NCBI RefSeq assembly: GCF_900182605.1
Contig: NZ_FXTB01000002.1
Coordinates: forward strand, 310,001 to 374,000
Source: Saccharicrinis carchari
GTDB taxonomy: Bacteria > Bacteroidota > Bacteroidia > Bacteroidales > Marinilabiliaceae
Direction of reading: 5' to 3'
Length of the DNA stretch: 64,000 bases
Below the pieces are notes generated by a model. It was given only the letters and a program-made list of their open reading frames with translations. It made no database searches and was not told where the DNA came from. Shown here piece after piece: positions 26,563-35,718 of this stretch; positions within the stretch are counted from its first letter, which is position 1; the number at the start of each line of letters is the position of its first letter. Made by a program: the position numbers and the translations under genes.

Positions 26563-29500
26563 TTACCCACCAAGTATTTTAACAAACAATTCCGCTAAGG
26601 CAGGATTGCAGTCGAGTTGATTCTTCACGTCTAAAAGGCTGATTACCCAACGCCCTTCACCATCTTTTCTCTCAGCGATAATCGAATTGTTTTTATAAAT
26701 CATTACAGGTGTAAATCCCTTTGCCTCAAATATACCGTAAGTTTGTCGGGTTGGCGACTGCATTTTACTGTTATACGTATATTTAAAATCGTTTGCTCGT
26801 GTCCCTTTTAACCATGGGTGGTTTTTATTGCGGGCCACTATCCAGGACCAATCCTCCTCTTCGTGCTCTGTTGATATATTCTGAATAAGTGAAAATACGC
26901 CCTTTTCTTTAATCAGCTCAACGGCATTATCCGATTTATCATTGCTGCCAATTTTTACAATCCCTTTTGGTATATCCAACAAAAGACAATGCGCACCATT
27001 TTGTACCGCTTTATCGATTTCGGCGCGACGTGCATTATACTGCTCATATTTTTCAATGATAATCATATCGTTGGATTTGATATCTCCCTTGTAAACAACA
27101 TGGTCCATACCCAACTCTTTAGCAATTGAAACACTATCCTTATTACCCACTATATACACCCGATTATCATCAGGCACTTGAAGTTTAGGAAAGACACTGG
27201 AAACATGGGTATCTTCGTGTAGCTGTTTACCGCTTTTTACATCAAAAAGTCCCAGCCGCAGGGTCAGGTCACTGCGTTTTTTAACCTCGGGAGCTGTAAC
27301 ATCCAAGAAGCCCTGAAAACGTGAACCGTCTGTAACATTGGGCACATCGGCTTTAGCTTTACCCGTTTTTATAACTTTTCCTTCCAGTTCCAATTGATAG
27401 CGCAGCTCCGTATTTGGCGTTTCGTGCGTATCGTTGCAAATCCACAATTCAACAGGATGCTCCTCGCCACTGAAAAAGCTTTTCCGTTCGCTGCGAATCT
27501 GCACCGCAAGAGGCGTTAAGGCATCGCGATAGGCATACCATGCCGGTTTGGGACGACGTTCCGTATCCACAATTGTCTTCATCCAGCCATTGGGCCAGGC
27601 ATCGATAAAAAGATGTATGGCAAAGGTATTCATACGGGGCATACGCCTGAAAGCACGAGTTACCTTTTCAACGCCCCACTCCTGATGGTCCTGGCTGGCT
27701 TTCACCCATTCTTCCATGGTTCTTCCGGCTTCAAACCAAAATGGGTATTTTTCCCAGGTCTGGTTGCCACCTTTTTCCGTTTTCAACTGCTCGGGAGACC
27801 AGGTTCCATCATTATTTTCATTCCACTCCTTGGGATAACGGCGCCTCATCATTTCCGGATAATCCAAGCCTTCGGCGCCAAACTCACCACATCCGTACAT
27901 CCAGCCTTGTTTTACGTGCTCCCAGGCCCCCCTCATCATAAGCGGAAGGTCGGTTCCGTGCTCGGGATACCAGATATTATAACAATGGTCGTCGGGCAAT
28001 CCTTTGTTGGGCGCCTGGTAATCGCCATCTACATATTTAACTGCCCGGTCCGGGTTTTCATGCTGGACAATGATGTCGAGGGCATCAAACATTTTTTCGT
28101 AGGCCGCACGGCTAATGGCATGTGGCTGTACGCCCCCCATGGGTTCGTTGATGTAGGTCATCATAATTACAGAGGGGTGGTTGCGCAGCAAACGCTCTAT
28201 CCGGGGTGCCTGGGCGAGTGCCTCATGAAACTGTTTTTGATTGACGTAGGCAAAAAGAGGTAGGTCGGCTTGCATCATCATCCCCAGTCTATCGGCATAT
28301 TCATACACTTCCTTCTGGGCTATTCGCTGGGTGGTTCTGATAAAGTTCATATTGGTGAGCTTTGCCAGGAGCAGGTCGTCCGTCAGTTGGTCCCAGTCTT
28401 TGCGCATCACATCTAACTGCAGAAAACCCATGGTGTTGGTGCCGCGCAGGCGAATTTCTTTTCCGTTAAGGTACATGCGCCCTTTGGGTGTAGAATCTTC
28501 GGAAATGACAAACGAGCGCATACCAAACTGGCACTTCATGGCATCGAGCAGTTTTATTCCGGTTTTGTCGTAGAGTTCTACCTGCATCTGATAGAGCCAG
28601 GGGCTATCCGGCGACCAGAGACGCAGTTTTTCCTTTGGTATCTCAATCATCATTTTAGTCAGAACGCGTCCGCCCACCAACTCTACATCATACGCTAAAT
28701 TGTTTGCTACCGTGGCTTCAAAATTCTGCCCAAAAAGGCCCACAGACAACTTGAAATCATCGGCATCGTTGCCATTGAGCATTTCCGTTTCTACCCACAG
28801 TTCTACCCTGCTGCTGTCAAGGTTGGGGCGTGCAAATATGTCGGCAATGTAGGTATTCGATCGGGTTTCAAAATAAAGGTCTTGATAAAGGCCGTAGCCC
28901 GCCGGGGCACAATTCCATCCGGTAAAAGGGTCATCCCAGCCCGGGCTGTTGCTTGCGGCAAGCTTATTTCCCCAACGGCGTTTGGGCTGTTCGCTGCCCA
29001 GCATAGAAAAATCATTGCGTAGCCGTACCAAAAGCGTATTCTTTCCGGGAAGGATGTATTTGCGGACATTGAACTCAAATTCATCGAGCATCCCTTCGTG
29101 ATAGCCCACGTGGTGGCCATTGATATAAGCATCGGTGTAGTAGTCGGCACCATTAAAATGGAGAAAAAGCTCCTCCTGTGCGAGCATGGATTCATCGAGC
29201 TCGAACTCGGTGCGATAGTTAACCGTAGAAGGACCCTGTGGCCCGTGGTAATAGGGGATGGTTATGTTCTGCCACTCACCTTTACCGGAGAGTGTGTAGT
29301 TAAAGTCTTTTTGATCTTCCCTTGTTTCGTAGCGAAACTGCATGGCCGATATATTCAGCCTTTTGCGTGCTTCCGTAGCTTTGGGTGCAATATCTTTCAT
29401 AAAAACCTGATACTTCGCCCTCAACTCGGCCAAGGCAGCGTCCACCTGCTCCTCGGTTTCAATCCTGGCCATCGGAGCAAAAGCTTTGCCCACCTTTTTT

Positions 29501-29703
29501 TTCCAACCAAGCACTTTATCGTGCGGAAGCGCAACAGGACCGGGGCGCTCCATCGGAAAACTATATCGTTCCTGGTATTTTGTTTTGGCAATATCCGTGT
29601 AGAAGTCTCCACCTCCTTCCTGAGCCCAACTATTGGAAACGGGCAGAAACAGTATGGATAAGAAAATCCAAAAACCGAGTGAGAAAAATTCTTTTTTGCG
29701 CAT
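26563..29703 (-). CDS. GH2 glycoside hydrolase, exported (beta-galactosidase/glucuronidase type)
   Basis: A 1046-residue protein with a signal peptide ending NSWAQ. An unusual helical N-extension (about 70-120) comes first, then the sugar-binding jelly-roll, Ig-like domain and TIM barrel. The acid/base Glu is in TYINEPMGG (about 521) and the nucleophile Glu in CGEFGAEG (about 607). The C-terminal 180 residues (NRVYIVGNKDSV, CLLLDIPKGIV) look like an alpha/beta domain with similarity to class I glutamine amidotransferase-like folds that occur at the end of some GH2/GH42 enzymes. Sequence alone does not fix the sugar. It is divergent from the hybrid regulator gene, the normal arrangement for a target gene of that regulator. 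It is only distantly similar to the GH2 enzyme at 6939. Confidence 0.87.
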   Translation of the reverse strand: MRKKEFFSLGFWIFLSILFLPVSNSWAQEGGGDFYTDIAKTKYQERYSFPMERPGPVALPHDKVLGWKKKVGKAFAPMARIETEEQVDAALAELRAKYQVFMKDIAPKATEARKRLNISAMQFRYETREDQKDFNYTLSGKGEWQNITIPYYHGPQGPSTVNYRTEFELDESMLAQEELFLHFNGADYYTDAYINGHHVGYHEGMLDEFEFNVRKYILPGKNTLLVRLRNDFSMLGSEQPKRRWGNKLAASNSPGWDDPFTGWNCAPAGYGLYQDLYFETRSNTYIADIFARPNLDSSRVELWVETEMLNGNDADDFKLSVGLFGQNFEATVANNLAYDVELVGGRVLTKMMIEIPKEKLRLWSPDSPWLYQMQVELYDKTGIKLLDAMKCQFGMRSFVISEDSTPKGRMYLNGKEIRLRGTNTMGFLQLDVMRKDWDQLTDDLLLAKLTNMNFIRTTQRIAQKEVYEYADRLGMMMQADLPLFAYVNQKQFHEALAQAPRIERLLRNHPSVIMMTYINEPMGGVQPHAISRAAYEKMFDALDIIVQHENPDRAVKYVDGDYQAPNKGLPDDHCYNIWYPEHGTDLPLMMRGAWEHVKQGWMYGCGEFGAEGLDYPEMMRRRYPKEWNENNDGTWSPEQLKTEKGGNQTWEKYPFWFEAGRTMEEWVKASQDHQEWGVEKVTRAFRRMPRMNTFAIHLFIDAWPNGWMKTIVDTERRPKPAWYAYRDALTPLAVQIRSERKSFFSGEEHPVELWICNDTHETPNTELRYQLELEGKVIKTGKAKADVPNVTDGSRFQGFLDVTAPEVKKRSDLTLRLGLFDVKSGKQLHEDTHVSSVFPKLQVPDDNRVYIVGNKDSVSIAKELGMDHVVYKGDIKSNDMIIIEKYEQYNARRAEIDKAVQNGAHCLLLDIPKGIVKIGSNDKSDNAVELIKEKGVFSLIQNISTEHEEEDWSWIVARNKNHPWLKGTRANDFKYTYNSKMQSPTRQTYGIFEAKGFTPVMIYKNNSIIAERKDGEGRWVISLLDVKNQLDCNPALAELFVKILGG

Positions 29704-29833
29704 GGTAGCTTACGAAATGGTTTGCAGTTGCGAAATCTATCATAAGCTCTATAGCTTATATCTTTTTGTGATTATCGATATGACAAATATAGATGAGATA
29801 CACTTACAAGGGTTATAATCGTTTCTACAAACT

Positions 29834-29890
29834 TTAACACTAATTCTGGATATTAACACGCATTCGGGATTTAATGACACAAATTCGGAG
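29834..29890. promoter_or_regulatory. Three direct repeats, candidate operator of the hybrid regulator
   Basis: The core ACAC-NN-ATTC followed by a GGA-like triplet occurs three times, with cores starting at 29837, 29856 and 29877 (spacing 19 and 21 bases, about two helical turns). The first two repeats share a TTAACAC start. They lie in the 391-base promoter shared by the GH2 gene and the regulator, 130-200 bases from each start. A tandem AraC-type site is the natural reading. Confidence 0.6.
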
Positions 29891-29953
29891 AAAGCACCCG
29901 CTATTGTTAACCCAGCTAATTGGCTACCCCGAATGTTGTTTCAAGAATTATTT

Positions 29954-29979
29954 CTGTCTCCGGCAGCGACTAAGTTTCA
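29954..29979 (+). repeat. 26-base element shared with 11520-11545
   Basis: This is the plus-strand copy of the element by the discoidin relic, 23 of 26 identical bases (CTGTCTCC..CAGCGACTA.GTTTCA). It lies downstream of the direct repeats in the divergent promoter. Confidence 0.5.
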
Positions 29980-30046
29980 GTAAAAACTTCTGTCAAAAGT
30001 TTAACTTCAGCTAAGTAGGTGTTATTCCCGTGAGGCGGAACAGGTT

Positions 30047-30088
30047 CTGAACTTTATTCATATTCCTTAAAATTTATGAATAGTTCAG
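30047..30088. promoter_or_regulatory. Long inverted repeat just upstream of the regulator ATG
   Basis: CTGAAC-tt-TATTCATA (30047-30062) and TATGAATAGTTCAG (30075-30088) form 14 paired bases with a two-base bulge. The element ends 6 bases before the ATG at 30095, so it would either bind a regulator or fold in the 5' untranslated RNA and hide the start. Confidence 0.5.
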
Positions 30089-30094
30089 ATTAAA

Positions 30095-33000
30095 ATGATG
30101 TATTTTCGTAACAGCTATTGTTTTAAAACCTTTATAATGGGAATACGCATAATATTGATTTTAATATTTTTGCAAGTGCTCGTATCGTCTTTACAGGCCG
30201 ACGAAAGTAAATTTGTGCGCTATAAAACTACGGACGGTCTCTCGTTTAGCAATGTAAATCACCTGGCCGAAGATGATGAAGGTAATATTTATGCTTCTAC
30301 GCGCCAGGGCCTAAGCATTTTTAATGGTACTTCCTTTATCATCTTCAACCAGCGCAATACGCCCGGATTCAGCAACAAGGTTTCGATGGTGTTGCCCCTG
30401 GAAAAAGGTTATGTGTTGATGGGTACCAGCGACCGTGGATTATTTCTGTACGATAAATTTAAAGAGCGGGTATTTCCCGTAAAATCCTCATTTAATGGAG
30501 TAGATATAAACTTAACGGTCACGTCACTCGTAAAAGATGCAAAAGGTTTTTTGTGGGTGGGCACATTCAAGGGGGAGTTGTTTTGCATTTCGTTGCAGGA
30601 ACTATTGGCCAATCTAAAAGAAAATAAAACGATTGAGTGGAGCAAAGCAGCGCAGCTTAAGGGAGCAATAGATGCGTTGTGCCCATTTAAAGATATGCTA
30701 TTTGCCGGCGACGAAAGTAAGGGGATATATAGGGTACGACGGGTTGGTGACGAATTTATTACCGACAGACCCATTGAGGTTTCCGGCTCTTCAAAAACAT
30801 ACGCCCTTGCCATTTATAAAGATAATTTATGGATTGGCACGCAGACGGGCATATATCGTTCAGATAGTATTGGATCGTTGGGCTACAACACAACTTATTT
30901 ACTAAAAGAGCCCTGGCAATTAAAAGATAATATCGTACGCACCCTGTCGCTCCACAATGATGTGCTTTGGGCCGGCACCGAAGGTAATGGATTGTTCAAG
31001 TTAGGAGTGGATGGAGCAGGTGGCATTGAGGAGCACTTCGTATATTCCTTACATAAACGCCATGGGCTAAATTCCAATTATATTTTAACCACACTTATCG
31101 ATAGCCGCCAAAACCTATGGCTGGGCACATGGTTTGGCGGAATAAATGTGATGGATCTGACACAGCCTGCCTACTCTTTTGTATATGATGCAAAAAACGA
31201 GAACGATATCTTCTCCAATATTATTTGGCGTATCGAGAAAGGACAGGATCAGCTGTTTTGGTTGGGCACGCAGGGCAACGGAGTTTGTAAATATTTAAAT
31301 AAAGAAGGTAATTTTAAAGCGGTTTTCAATCAGAATATCACATCGGTATCGGCTTTACATTACGATAGTGGCAACAACAGGCTTTATGTGGGTTCGTGGG
31401 GAAACGGCGTAAAAGCATTTAATCTTTACAATAGGAAGCCTATCGCGCGGGAGGAGCAAAAATTCCGGGATTTAAAGGACGAACGTATTTACGCTCTGAC
31501 ACCAGATAACAAGGGTGGATTGTGGATAGGCAGTTTTCAGAAAGGCCTTTATCGATATAACGGTAACACCAATGAGATTCAAAAGATACCGCTCCCCGAC
31601 GAAGACGCCAATCCTATCGACATTCGTTGTATCCTATATGATTCAACGAATACTACTGTTTGGGTAGGTTCGTTGCAGCAGGGTTTATTCAAATTGCAAC
31701 TCACCCCGCTGGGCGAAGTGCAACATATCGATCATTACCCTAACTTTGAATCTGCCGATGACGCCATTAGCATAGAATCACTTTATATGGATAAAAGCAG
31801 GAACTTATGGATGATGCTGCGCAATGGACTGGCCGTAATTGCGCCGGGTAGTGACCTTCCCCAAAGTCTTCCCTATTTACAAGGACTGGTGACCACTGGC
31901 ATGGTGGAGGACAGCACCGGAAATATTTGGGTGAGTACTTACAAGGGTATCCATAAATTCAAAGAGGATATGGGGGCGCCGGTTTCTATTTTAAGTGAAT
32001 ATGTATTTTACGACATCGCCTTTGATCGCGACCAAAATCAACTGTTGGCCGCCTCCGACAACGGGCTGTTGCGAATTAAACCGGATTGGGATGCGAAAGG
32101 GGGCAAAGGGATACCGATAATGCTATCGCAGTTAAAAGTATTTGATCAATTGATACTGCCTGGCCAGCCATTAAGGGGTACAACCATCCTTAATAAAAAA
32201 CTTAATTATTCCGACACCATCGTACTTCCCCACTTTTCGCATACTTTTTCTATCGGACTAAATGCCTTGTCGTTTATTGAGCCTAACAAAAATACAATCC
32301 ACTATCGTCTTGTAGGTTTCGAAAATATCTGGAACCATATAAAAGGCGCATCGGCTACGGCCACCTACACCAACGTACCTGCGGGTACCTATACTTTAAA
32401 GGTCAGGGCAAGTGGCGAGGATAGCGGGGATAGCGGAGAAAGGAGGGTGCTGACCATAATAAAACTGAAACCCTGGTGGGCCTCGAACCTGGCTTTGGTT
32501 TTTTATACCTTACTACTTGTGTTTATCATTTATCTGGTTTATAAAGTGTTGAAGTCGAGGATTATATTAAAGCAAGAGTTAAACTTTGAAAAGCAACGCC
32601 TGGAGCGGGAGCATGATCTCCACCAGCAAAAACTTCAATTCTTCACCAACATATCGCACGATGTACGTACACCGCTCACCCTGATGATTGGTCCGTTGGA
32701 GGAGATGCAGACCTCGGACGAGCTGCCTGTAAAGTTCAAAGGCAAGGTTTTTCGCATGTTGAAAAACGCCAGGATGCTGCACCATCTTGTCGATCAAGTG
32801 TTGGATTTCAGAAAGATGGAAACCGATAACCTCTCCCTCAATCTGTTTCAAATCAAGCTAAACGTCTTTATAAGGTACATCCATTTGCAATTCAAGGATA
32901 TGGCCTTAAGTAAAAACATCGATTTTGAAATCTCGTGCCCCGATGAAGAAATTATCCTTGTATCCGACCCTAAAAAATTAGAATCCATCCTTTTTAATCT

Positions 33001-34144
33001 GCTTTCTAATGCCATTAAATTTACACGGCCTTATGGTCAAATATTTTTAGAGATAGATGCAGACGAATCACAAATATACCTTAACGTAAGGGACACCGGT
33101 ATAGGGATACCCGAATCGGAATTAAACAATGTATTTGTCCGCTTTTACCGATCGCGGCACGAAAATGTGACACAGGGCACCGGCATAGGCTTAACGTTGG
33201 TGAAAAAATACGTAGAACTGCTTGGCGGACATATTACCGTAAAAAGCAAAGCGGGCAAAGGAACCGGATTTTTTATTGTGTGGCCGGTGCGGCCTGATGC
33301 GGAAGCGTTTGATAAATACGAACCGCTTCAGGAACAGGAATTAAGCGCAGAAACGGAAGCCGATCAAATAAAACATGATTCAGCGGGAGGAACAAAAAAA
33401 GAAACTATCGTAGCTATTGACGATAACACGGATATACTGGAGCACCTGACAGAAATATTACAACCTTATTACAAAGTATTTACCGCCACCAACGGAAAGG
33501 ACGGCCTAAACGTCGTTCAGCGCAAAAACCCTGATTTGGTTATTTGCGATATCATGATGGAAGGCATGGACGGGATAGAGGTAACTGAAAAGATAAAAAC
33601 CAACCTGGCCACATCGCACATACCCGTGATATTGTTGACGGCCAAAAATACAGTGGACGCTAAAATTGAAGGCTACGAAAAGGGTGCGGACTCTTATATC
33701 GAAAAGCCCTTCAACAGCCAGCTTTTAATTACGCGGATAAAAAGCCTGATAGAACGGCGTCGCCTGCTAAAGCGTAAGTTTATGGTATTGGACGCTCCCG
33801 CCGACAAAGTTGCACCTACATCGGTAGATGAAAGCTTTTTGAAGCAGGTAATCGCTACGATAGAAGATAACCTTACCGATTCGGACTTTTCGGTACAAGG
33901 ACTCGTGGAGGCAATGCAGATAAGCCAGGATCAGCTCTATCGGAAAATAAAGGCCATAACCGGCTTGTCCATCAATCATTTTATTCGTTCCATCCGACTG
34001 AAAAAAGCTGCACAGCTTCTGCGCGAAAAAAGAATGAATGTGAGTGAGGTGATGTTTCAGGTGGGATTCAATAATTCCTCATACTTTACCCGCTGCTTTA
34101 AAACTGAGTTCGGAGCAACGCCCTCCGAGTTTGTTAATAAGTAA
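30095..34144 (+). CDS. Hybrid two-component system regulator (HTCS), one-protein sensor and AraC output
   Basis: A 1349-residue inner-membrane sensor. A signal segment is followed by a periplasmic two-component propeller sensor (residues about 40-700, Reg_prop repeats such as GFLWVGTFKGELF, GGLWIGSFQKGLY) and a Y_Y_Y domain. One membrane helix lies near 795-815. HisKA has FFTNISHDVRTPLTL with the phospho-His near residue 856, and HATPase carries DTGIGIP and GTGIGLTLVKKY. The receiver starts AIDDNTDILE with phospho-Asp in VICDIMMEG, and an AraC helix-turn-helix (about 1250-1345) ends the protein. It should sense a glycan breakdown product in the periplasm and turn on the divergent GH2 operon. 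The start could be the Met at 30137, which leaves a cleaner signal peptide. Confidence 0.95.
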   Translation: MMYFRNSYCFKTFIMGIRIILILIFLQVLVSSLQADESKFVRYKTTDGLSFSNVNHLAEDDEGNIYASTRQGLSIFNGTSFIIFNQRNTPGFSNKVSMVLPLEKGYVLMGTSDRGLFLYDKFKERVFPVKSSFNGVDINLTVTSLVKDAKGFLWVGTFKGELFCISLQELLANLKENKTIEWSKAAQLKGAIDALCPFKDMLFAGDESKGIYRVRRVGDEFITDRPIEVSGSSKTYALAIYKDNLWIGTQTGIYRSDSIGSLGYNTTYLLKEPWQLKDNIVRTLSLHNDVLWAGTEGNGLFKLGVDGAGGIEEHFVYSLHKRHGLNSNYILTTLIDSRQNLWLGTWFGGINVMDLTQPAYSFVYDAKNENDIFSNIIWRIEKGQDQLFWLGTQGNGVCKYLNKEGNFKAVFNQNITSVSALHYDSGNNRLYVGSWGNGVKAFNLYNRKPIAREEQKFRDLKDERIYALTPDNKGGLWIGSFQKGLYRYNGNTNEIQKIPLPDEDANPIDIRCILYDSTNTTVWVGSLQQGLFKLQLTPLGEVQHIDHYPNFESADDAISIESLYMDKSRNLWMMLRNGLAVIAPGSDLPQSLPYLQGLVTTGMVEDSTGNIWVSTYKGIHKFKEDMGAPVSILSEYVFYDIAFDRDQNQLLAASDNGLLRIKPDWDAKGGKGIPIMLSQLKVFDQLILPGQPLRGTTILNKKLNYSDTIVLPHFSHTFSIGLNALSFIEPNKNTIHYRLVGFENIWNHIKGASATATYTNVPAGTYTLKVRASGEDSGDSGERRVLTIIKLKPWWASNLALVFYTLLLVFIIYLVYKVLKSRIILKQELNFEKQRLEREHDLHQQKLQFFTNISHDVRTPLTLMIGPLEEMQTSDELPVKFKGKVFRMLKNARMLHHLVDQVLDFRKMETDNLSLNLFQIKLNVFIRYIHLQFKDMALSKNIDFEISCPDEEIILVSDPKKLESILFNLLSNAIKFTRPYGQIFLEIDADESQIYLNVRDTGIGIPESELNNVFVRFYRSRHENVTQGTGIGLTLVKKYVELLGGHITVKSKAGKGTGFFIVWPVRPDAEAFDKYEPLQEQELSAETEADQIKHDSAGGTKKETIVAIDDNTDILEHLTEILQPYYKVFTATNGKDGLNVVQRKNPDLVICDIMMEGMDGIEVTEKIKTNLATSHIPVILLTAKNTVDAKIEGYEKGADSYIEKPFNSQLLITRIKSLIERRRLLKRKFMVLDAPADKVAPTSVDESFLKQVIATIEDNLTDSDFSVQGLVEAMQISQDQLYRKIKAITGLSINHFIRSIRLKKAAQLLREKRMNVSEVMFQVGFNNSSYFTRCFKTEFGATPSEFVNK

Positions 34145-34228
34145 GGATTCTCAAGAAAAAGATTTAAGAGTCTTAATTATTTTTTGTAACTTATAGCTTG
34201 TGTTATTAAGTTATAAAACAAATAGATC

Positions 34229-34525
34229 ATGGCAACTGTATTTAGTCCTATCCATCCTGATTATTACGACATGTTTGCAGAGGAAAAGGAAAAAGAATTG
34301 AGCAAGGTGTTCTATTTTGGAAATGGAACAGAAGTAGAAGAAGCCAAAGGAAAGATTACGGGTTTGGTAACCCGGGAAGCCCATGCACAGTACCTGACTT
34401 TTGACACGGGCAATATGGCTCGTATTGATCGGATTATTACGGTAAATGGCAAACCGGGTCCGGCCTACGACGAATACGACGCCTACGCGCTGGCCTGCCT
34501 GGATTGCAATGTGCAGACGGATTAA
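34229..34525 (+). CDS. Small protein resembling a Rho-binding antiterminator (Rof)
   Basis: A 98-residue soluble protein. The FSPIHPDYYDMF opening, a VTREAHAQYLTFDTG strand pair and MARIDRIITVNG match my memory of Rof/YaeO-like proteins (Y-x-PI-x-C-D-x-Y-D, then the R-DRI block), which bind Rho and block its RNA channel. The usual Cys of the first motif is His-Pro here. The gene stands alone after the hybrid regulator with an 84-base gap and a TAACTTA/TAAGTTA inverted repeat just upstream. Call from short motifs only; it could instead be another SH3-like small protein. The last residues contain two Cys (LACLDCN). Confidence 0.5.
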   Translation: MATVFSPIHPDYYDMFAEEKEKELSKVFYFGNGTEVEEAKGKITGLVTREAHAQYLTFDTGNMARIDRIITVNGKPGPAYDEYDAYALACLDCNVQTD

Positions 34526-34580
34526 CGATATGGGTTCTTAAAAACCAACTAACGCCAATGCCGAAGAAAAATCGGCACAA

Positions 34581-34625
34581 CCTGTCCGGTAGTATTGCGG
34601 GAGGCTCCCGCCATGGCGGGACAGG
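34581..34625. repeat. REP-like composite palindrome
   Basis: CCTGTCC (34581-34587) and GGACAGG (34619-34625) bound a GC-rich block. Inside is a 16-base perfect palindrome TCCCGCCATGGCGGGA (34606-34621), overlapped by GCGGGAG/CTCCCGC arms. It lies in non-coding sequence after the Rof-like gene. Confidence 0.5.
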
Positions 34626-34736
34626 CTATGTTGAGGATGGTTTGCTTCGTACTCTTGTTGCGTACGAGAAACTTTATGCCACCCTCCAAGACCTGATTCC
34701 TGCCTAACAAAAGCTGCTTCTATTATCGGTGCCGCT

Positions 34737-34958
34737 CTATTTTCTGAACATAGCACCACCCGTAGCTAATAACCATCCAAACCACTCGGACGAGACTTCC
34801 AGTTTCCCTCGAATCTGGTTTAGTACCATCTGTACAATACCTGCCAAACCCTTCACTATTTTCTTTCGCACCCCGATGTTGGCCTGCACCTGCTGCCTTT
34901 GCAATATGATTAAGGCTGTTTTCGGTATCCTTAAATGCTTTTCGCTTTTGTGAGCTAC
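34737..34958 (-). pseudogene. Unassigned 73-codon open frame, probable gene relic
   Basis: An open frame without a normal start codon that ends LEVSSEWFGWLLATGGAMFRK and a stop at 34737. Its composition looks protein-like, but I do not recognise the family. The overlapping frame beginning LFLFLYSCRIGSSQKR looks like a lipoprotein start, so a frameshift may have split one old gene. No function is offered. Confidence 0.3.
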
Positions 34959-35020
34959 CTATCCTGCAACTATACAAAAACAGAAACAGCAAATTTAAAT
35001 TGATTGTATTTTAGATAATC

Positions 35021-35614
35021 ATGGCAATACTAAAAAGACTTATTAGCAAAAAACTCAAATTGAGGTTGTTGAAGGTACTTCCTTTAATCGGTATATATAT
35101 CAAAAACATTTGTGAGGATAGAGTAATATTGGAGAAAATTATTTTTCCTCATTTCATTAATAAACACGATTGCCAGAAAGTTATCTTTATAGGCGTTGGG
35201 TGGTACACCATGGAATACAATAAGTTATTCAACAAAAAGGAATTTTGGACGATTGATATTGAACCGAAATTTAAAATTTACGGATCAAAAAGGCACATAA
35301 TAGATTCGATGGAAAATATGGATAGCTATTTTAAGAAGAATTCAATAGATCTTATTATATGCAATGGAGTTTTCTCCTATGCAGTAAAAGATTCTAAAAT
35401 ACTTGAGAGAACTTTAAAAGTATGTTACGATCTTATACGCAAAGGTGGAGTTTTTTTAATTGGATGGAATGATCTTCCTGAATATAAATCGATTTCTTTC
35501 GAAACCTGTGAAAATATAAAACTATTTAAACCTTTCGTATTCGAACCATTTGGTGCCCAGAGAAAATTAGCAAACCCTAATAACTGTCATACTTACAGTT
35601 TCTACACTAAATAA
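35021..35614 (+). CDS. Class I methyltransferase-like protein
   Basis: A 197-residue protein. VIFIGVGWYTMEYNKLF resembles motif I of SAM-dependent methyltransferases and FWTIDIEPKFKIYG the acidic loop after strand 2. IDLIICNGVFSYAV and LIRKGGVFLIGWN fit the motif IV and V-VI region. Motif I lacks the normal Gly-x-Gly, so catalytic ability is unsure. The gene is AT-rich against its neighbours (many AAA, ATT and TTA codons) and stands alone between decayed sequence and a terminator, which suggests acquired DNA. Substrate unknown. The first 45 residues are basic and hydrophobic and may contact a membrane. Confidence 0.6.
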   Translation: MAILKRLISKKLKLRLLKVLPLIGIYIKNICEDRVILEKIIFPHFINKHDCQKVIFIGVGWYTMEYNKLFNKKEFWTIDIEPKFKIYGSKRHIIDSMENMDSYFKKNSIDLIICNGVFSYAVKDSKILERTLKVCYDLIRKGGVFLIGWNDLPEYKSISFETCENIKLFKPFVFEPFGAQRKLANPNNCHTYSFYTK

Positions 35615-35662
35615 TAAGCTTTAGCCTGAAAAATACACGCATTTTTCAGGCTAAAGCTTATT
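35613..35662. terminator. Bidirectional terminator, 22-base stem
   Basis: Perfect arms of 22 bases (35613-35634 and 35641-35662, starting AATAAGCTTTAGCC) around a six-base loop ACACGC. It overlaps the stop codon of the methyltransferase-like gene and ends 56 bases before the porin stop on the other strand. Each arm has A or T tracts near the loop, so it can end transcripts from both sides. Confidence 0.8.
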
Positions 35663-35718
35663 GATAATCTTGTTTTGGTTTAATCGTTTTAATGTTCATA
35701 TTACGCAGATTTTTGCTA

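Noticed and set aside
34504-34707. A 67-codon plus-strand frame after the Rof-like gene
   Set aside because: It overlaps the Rof-like gene and crosses a palindromic repeat; no family pattern.
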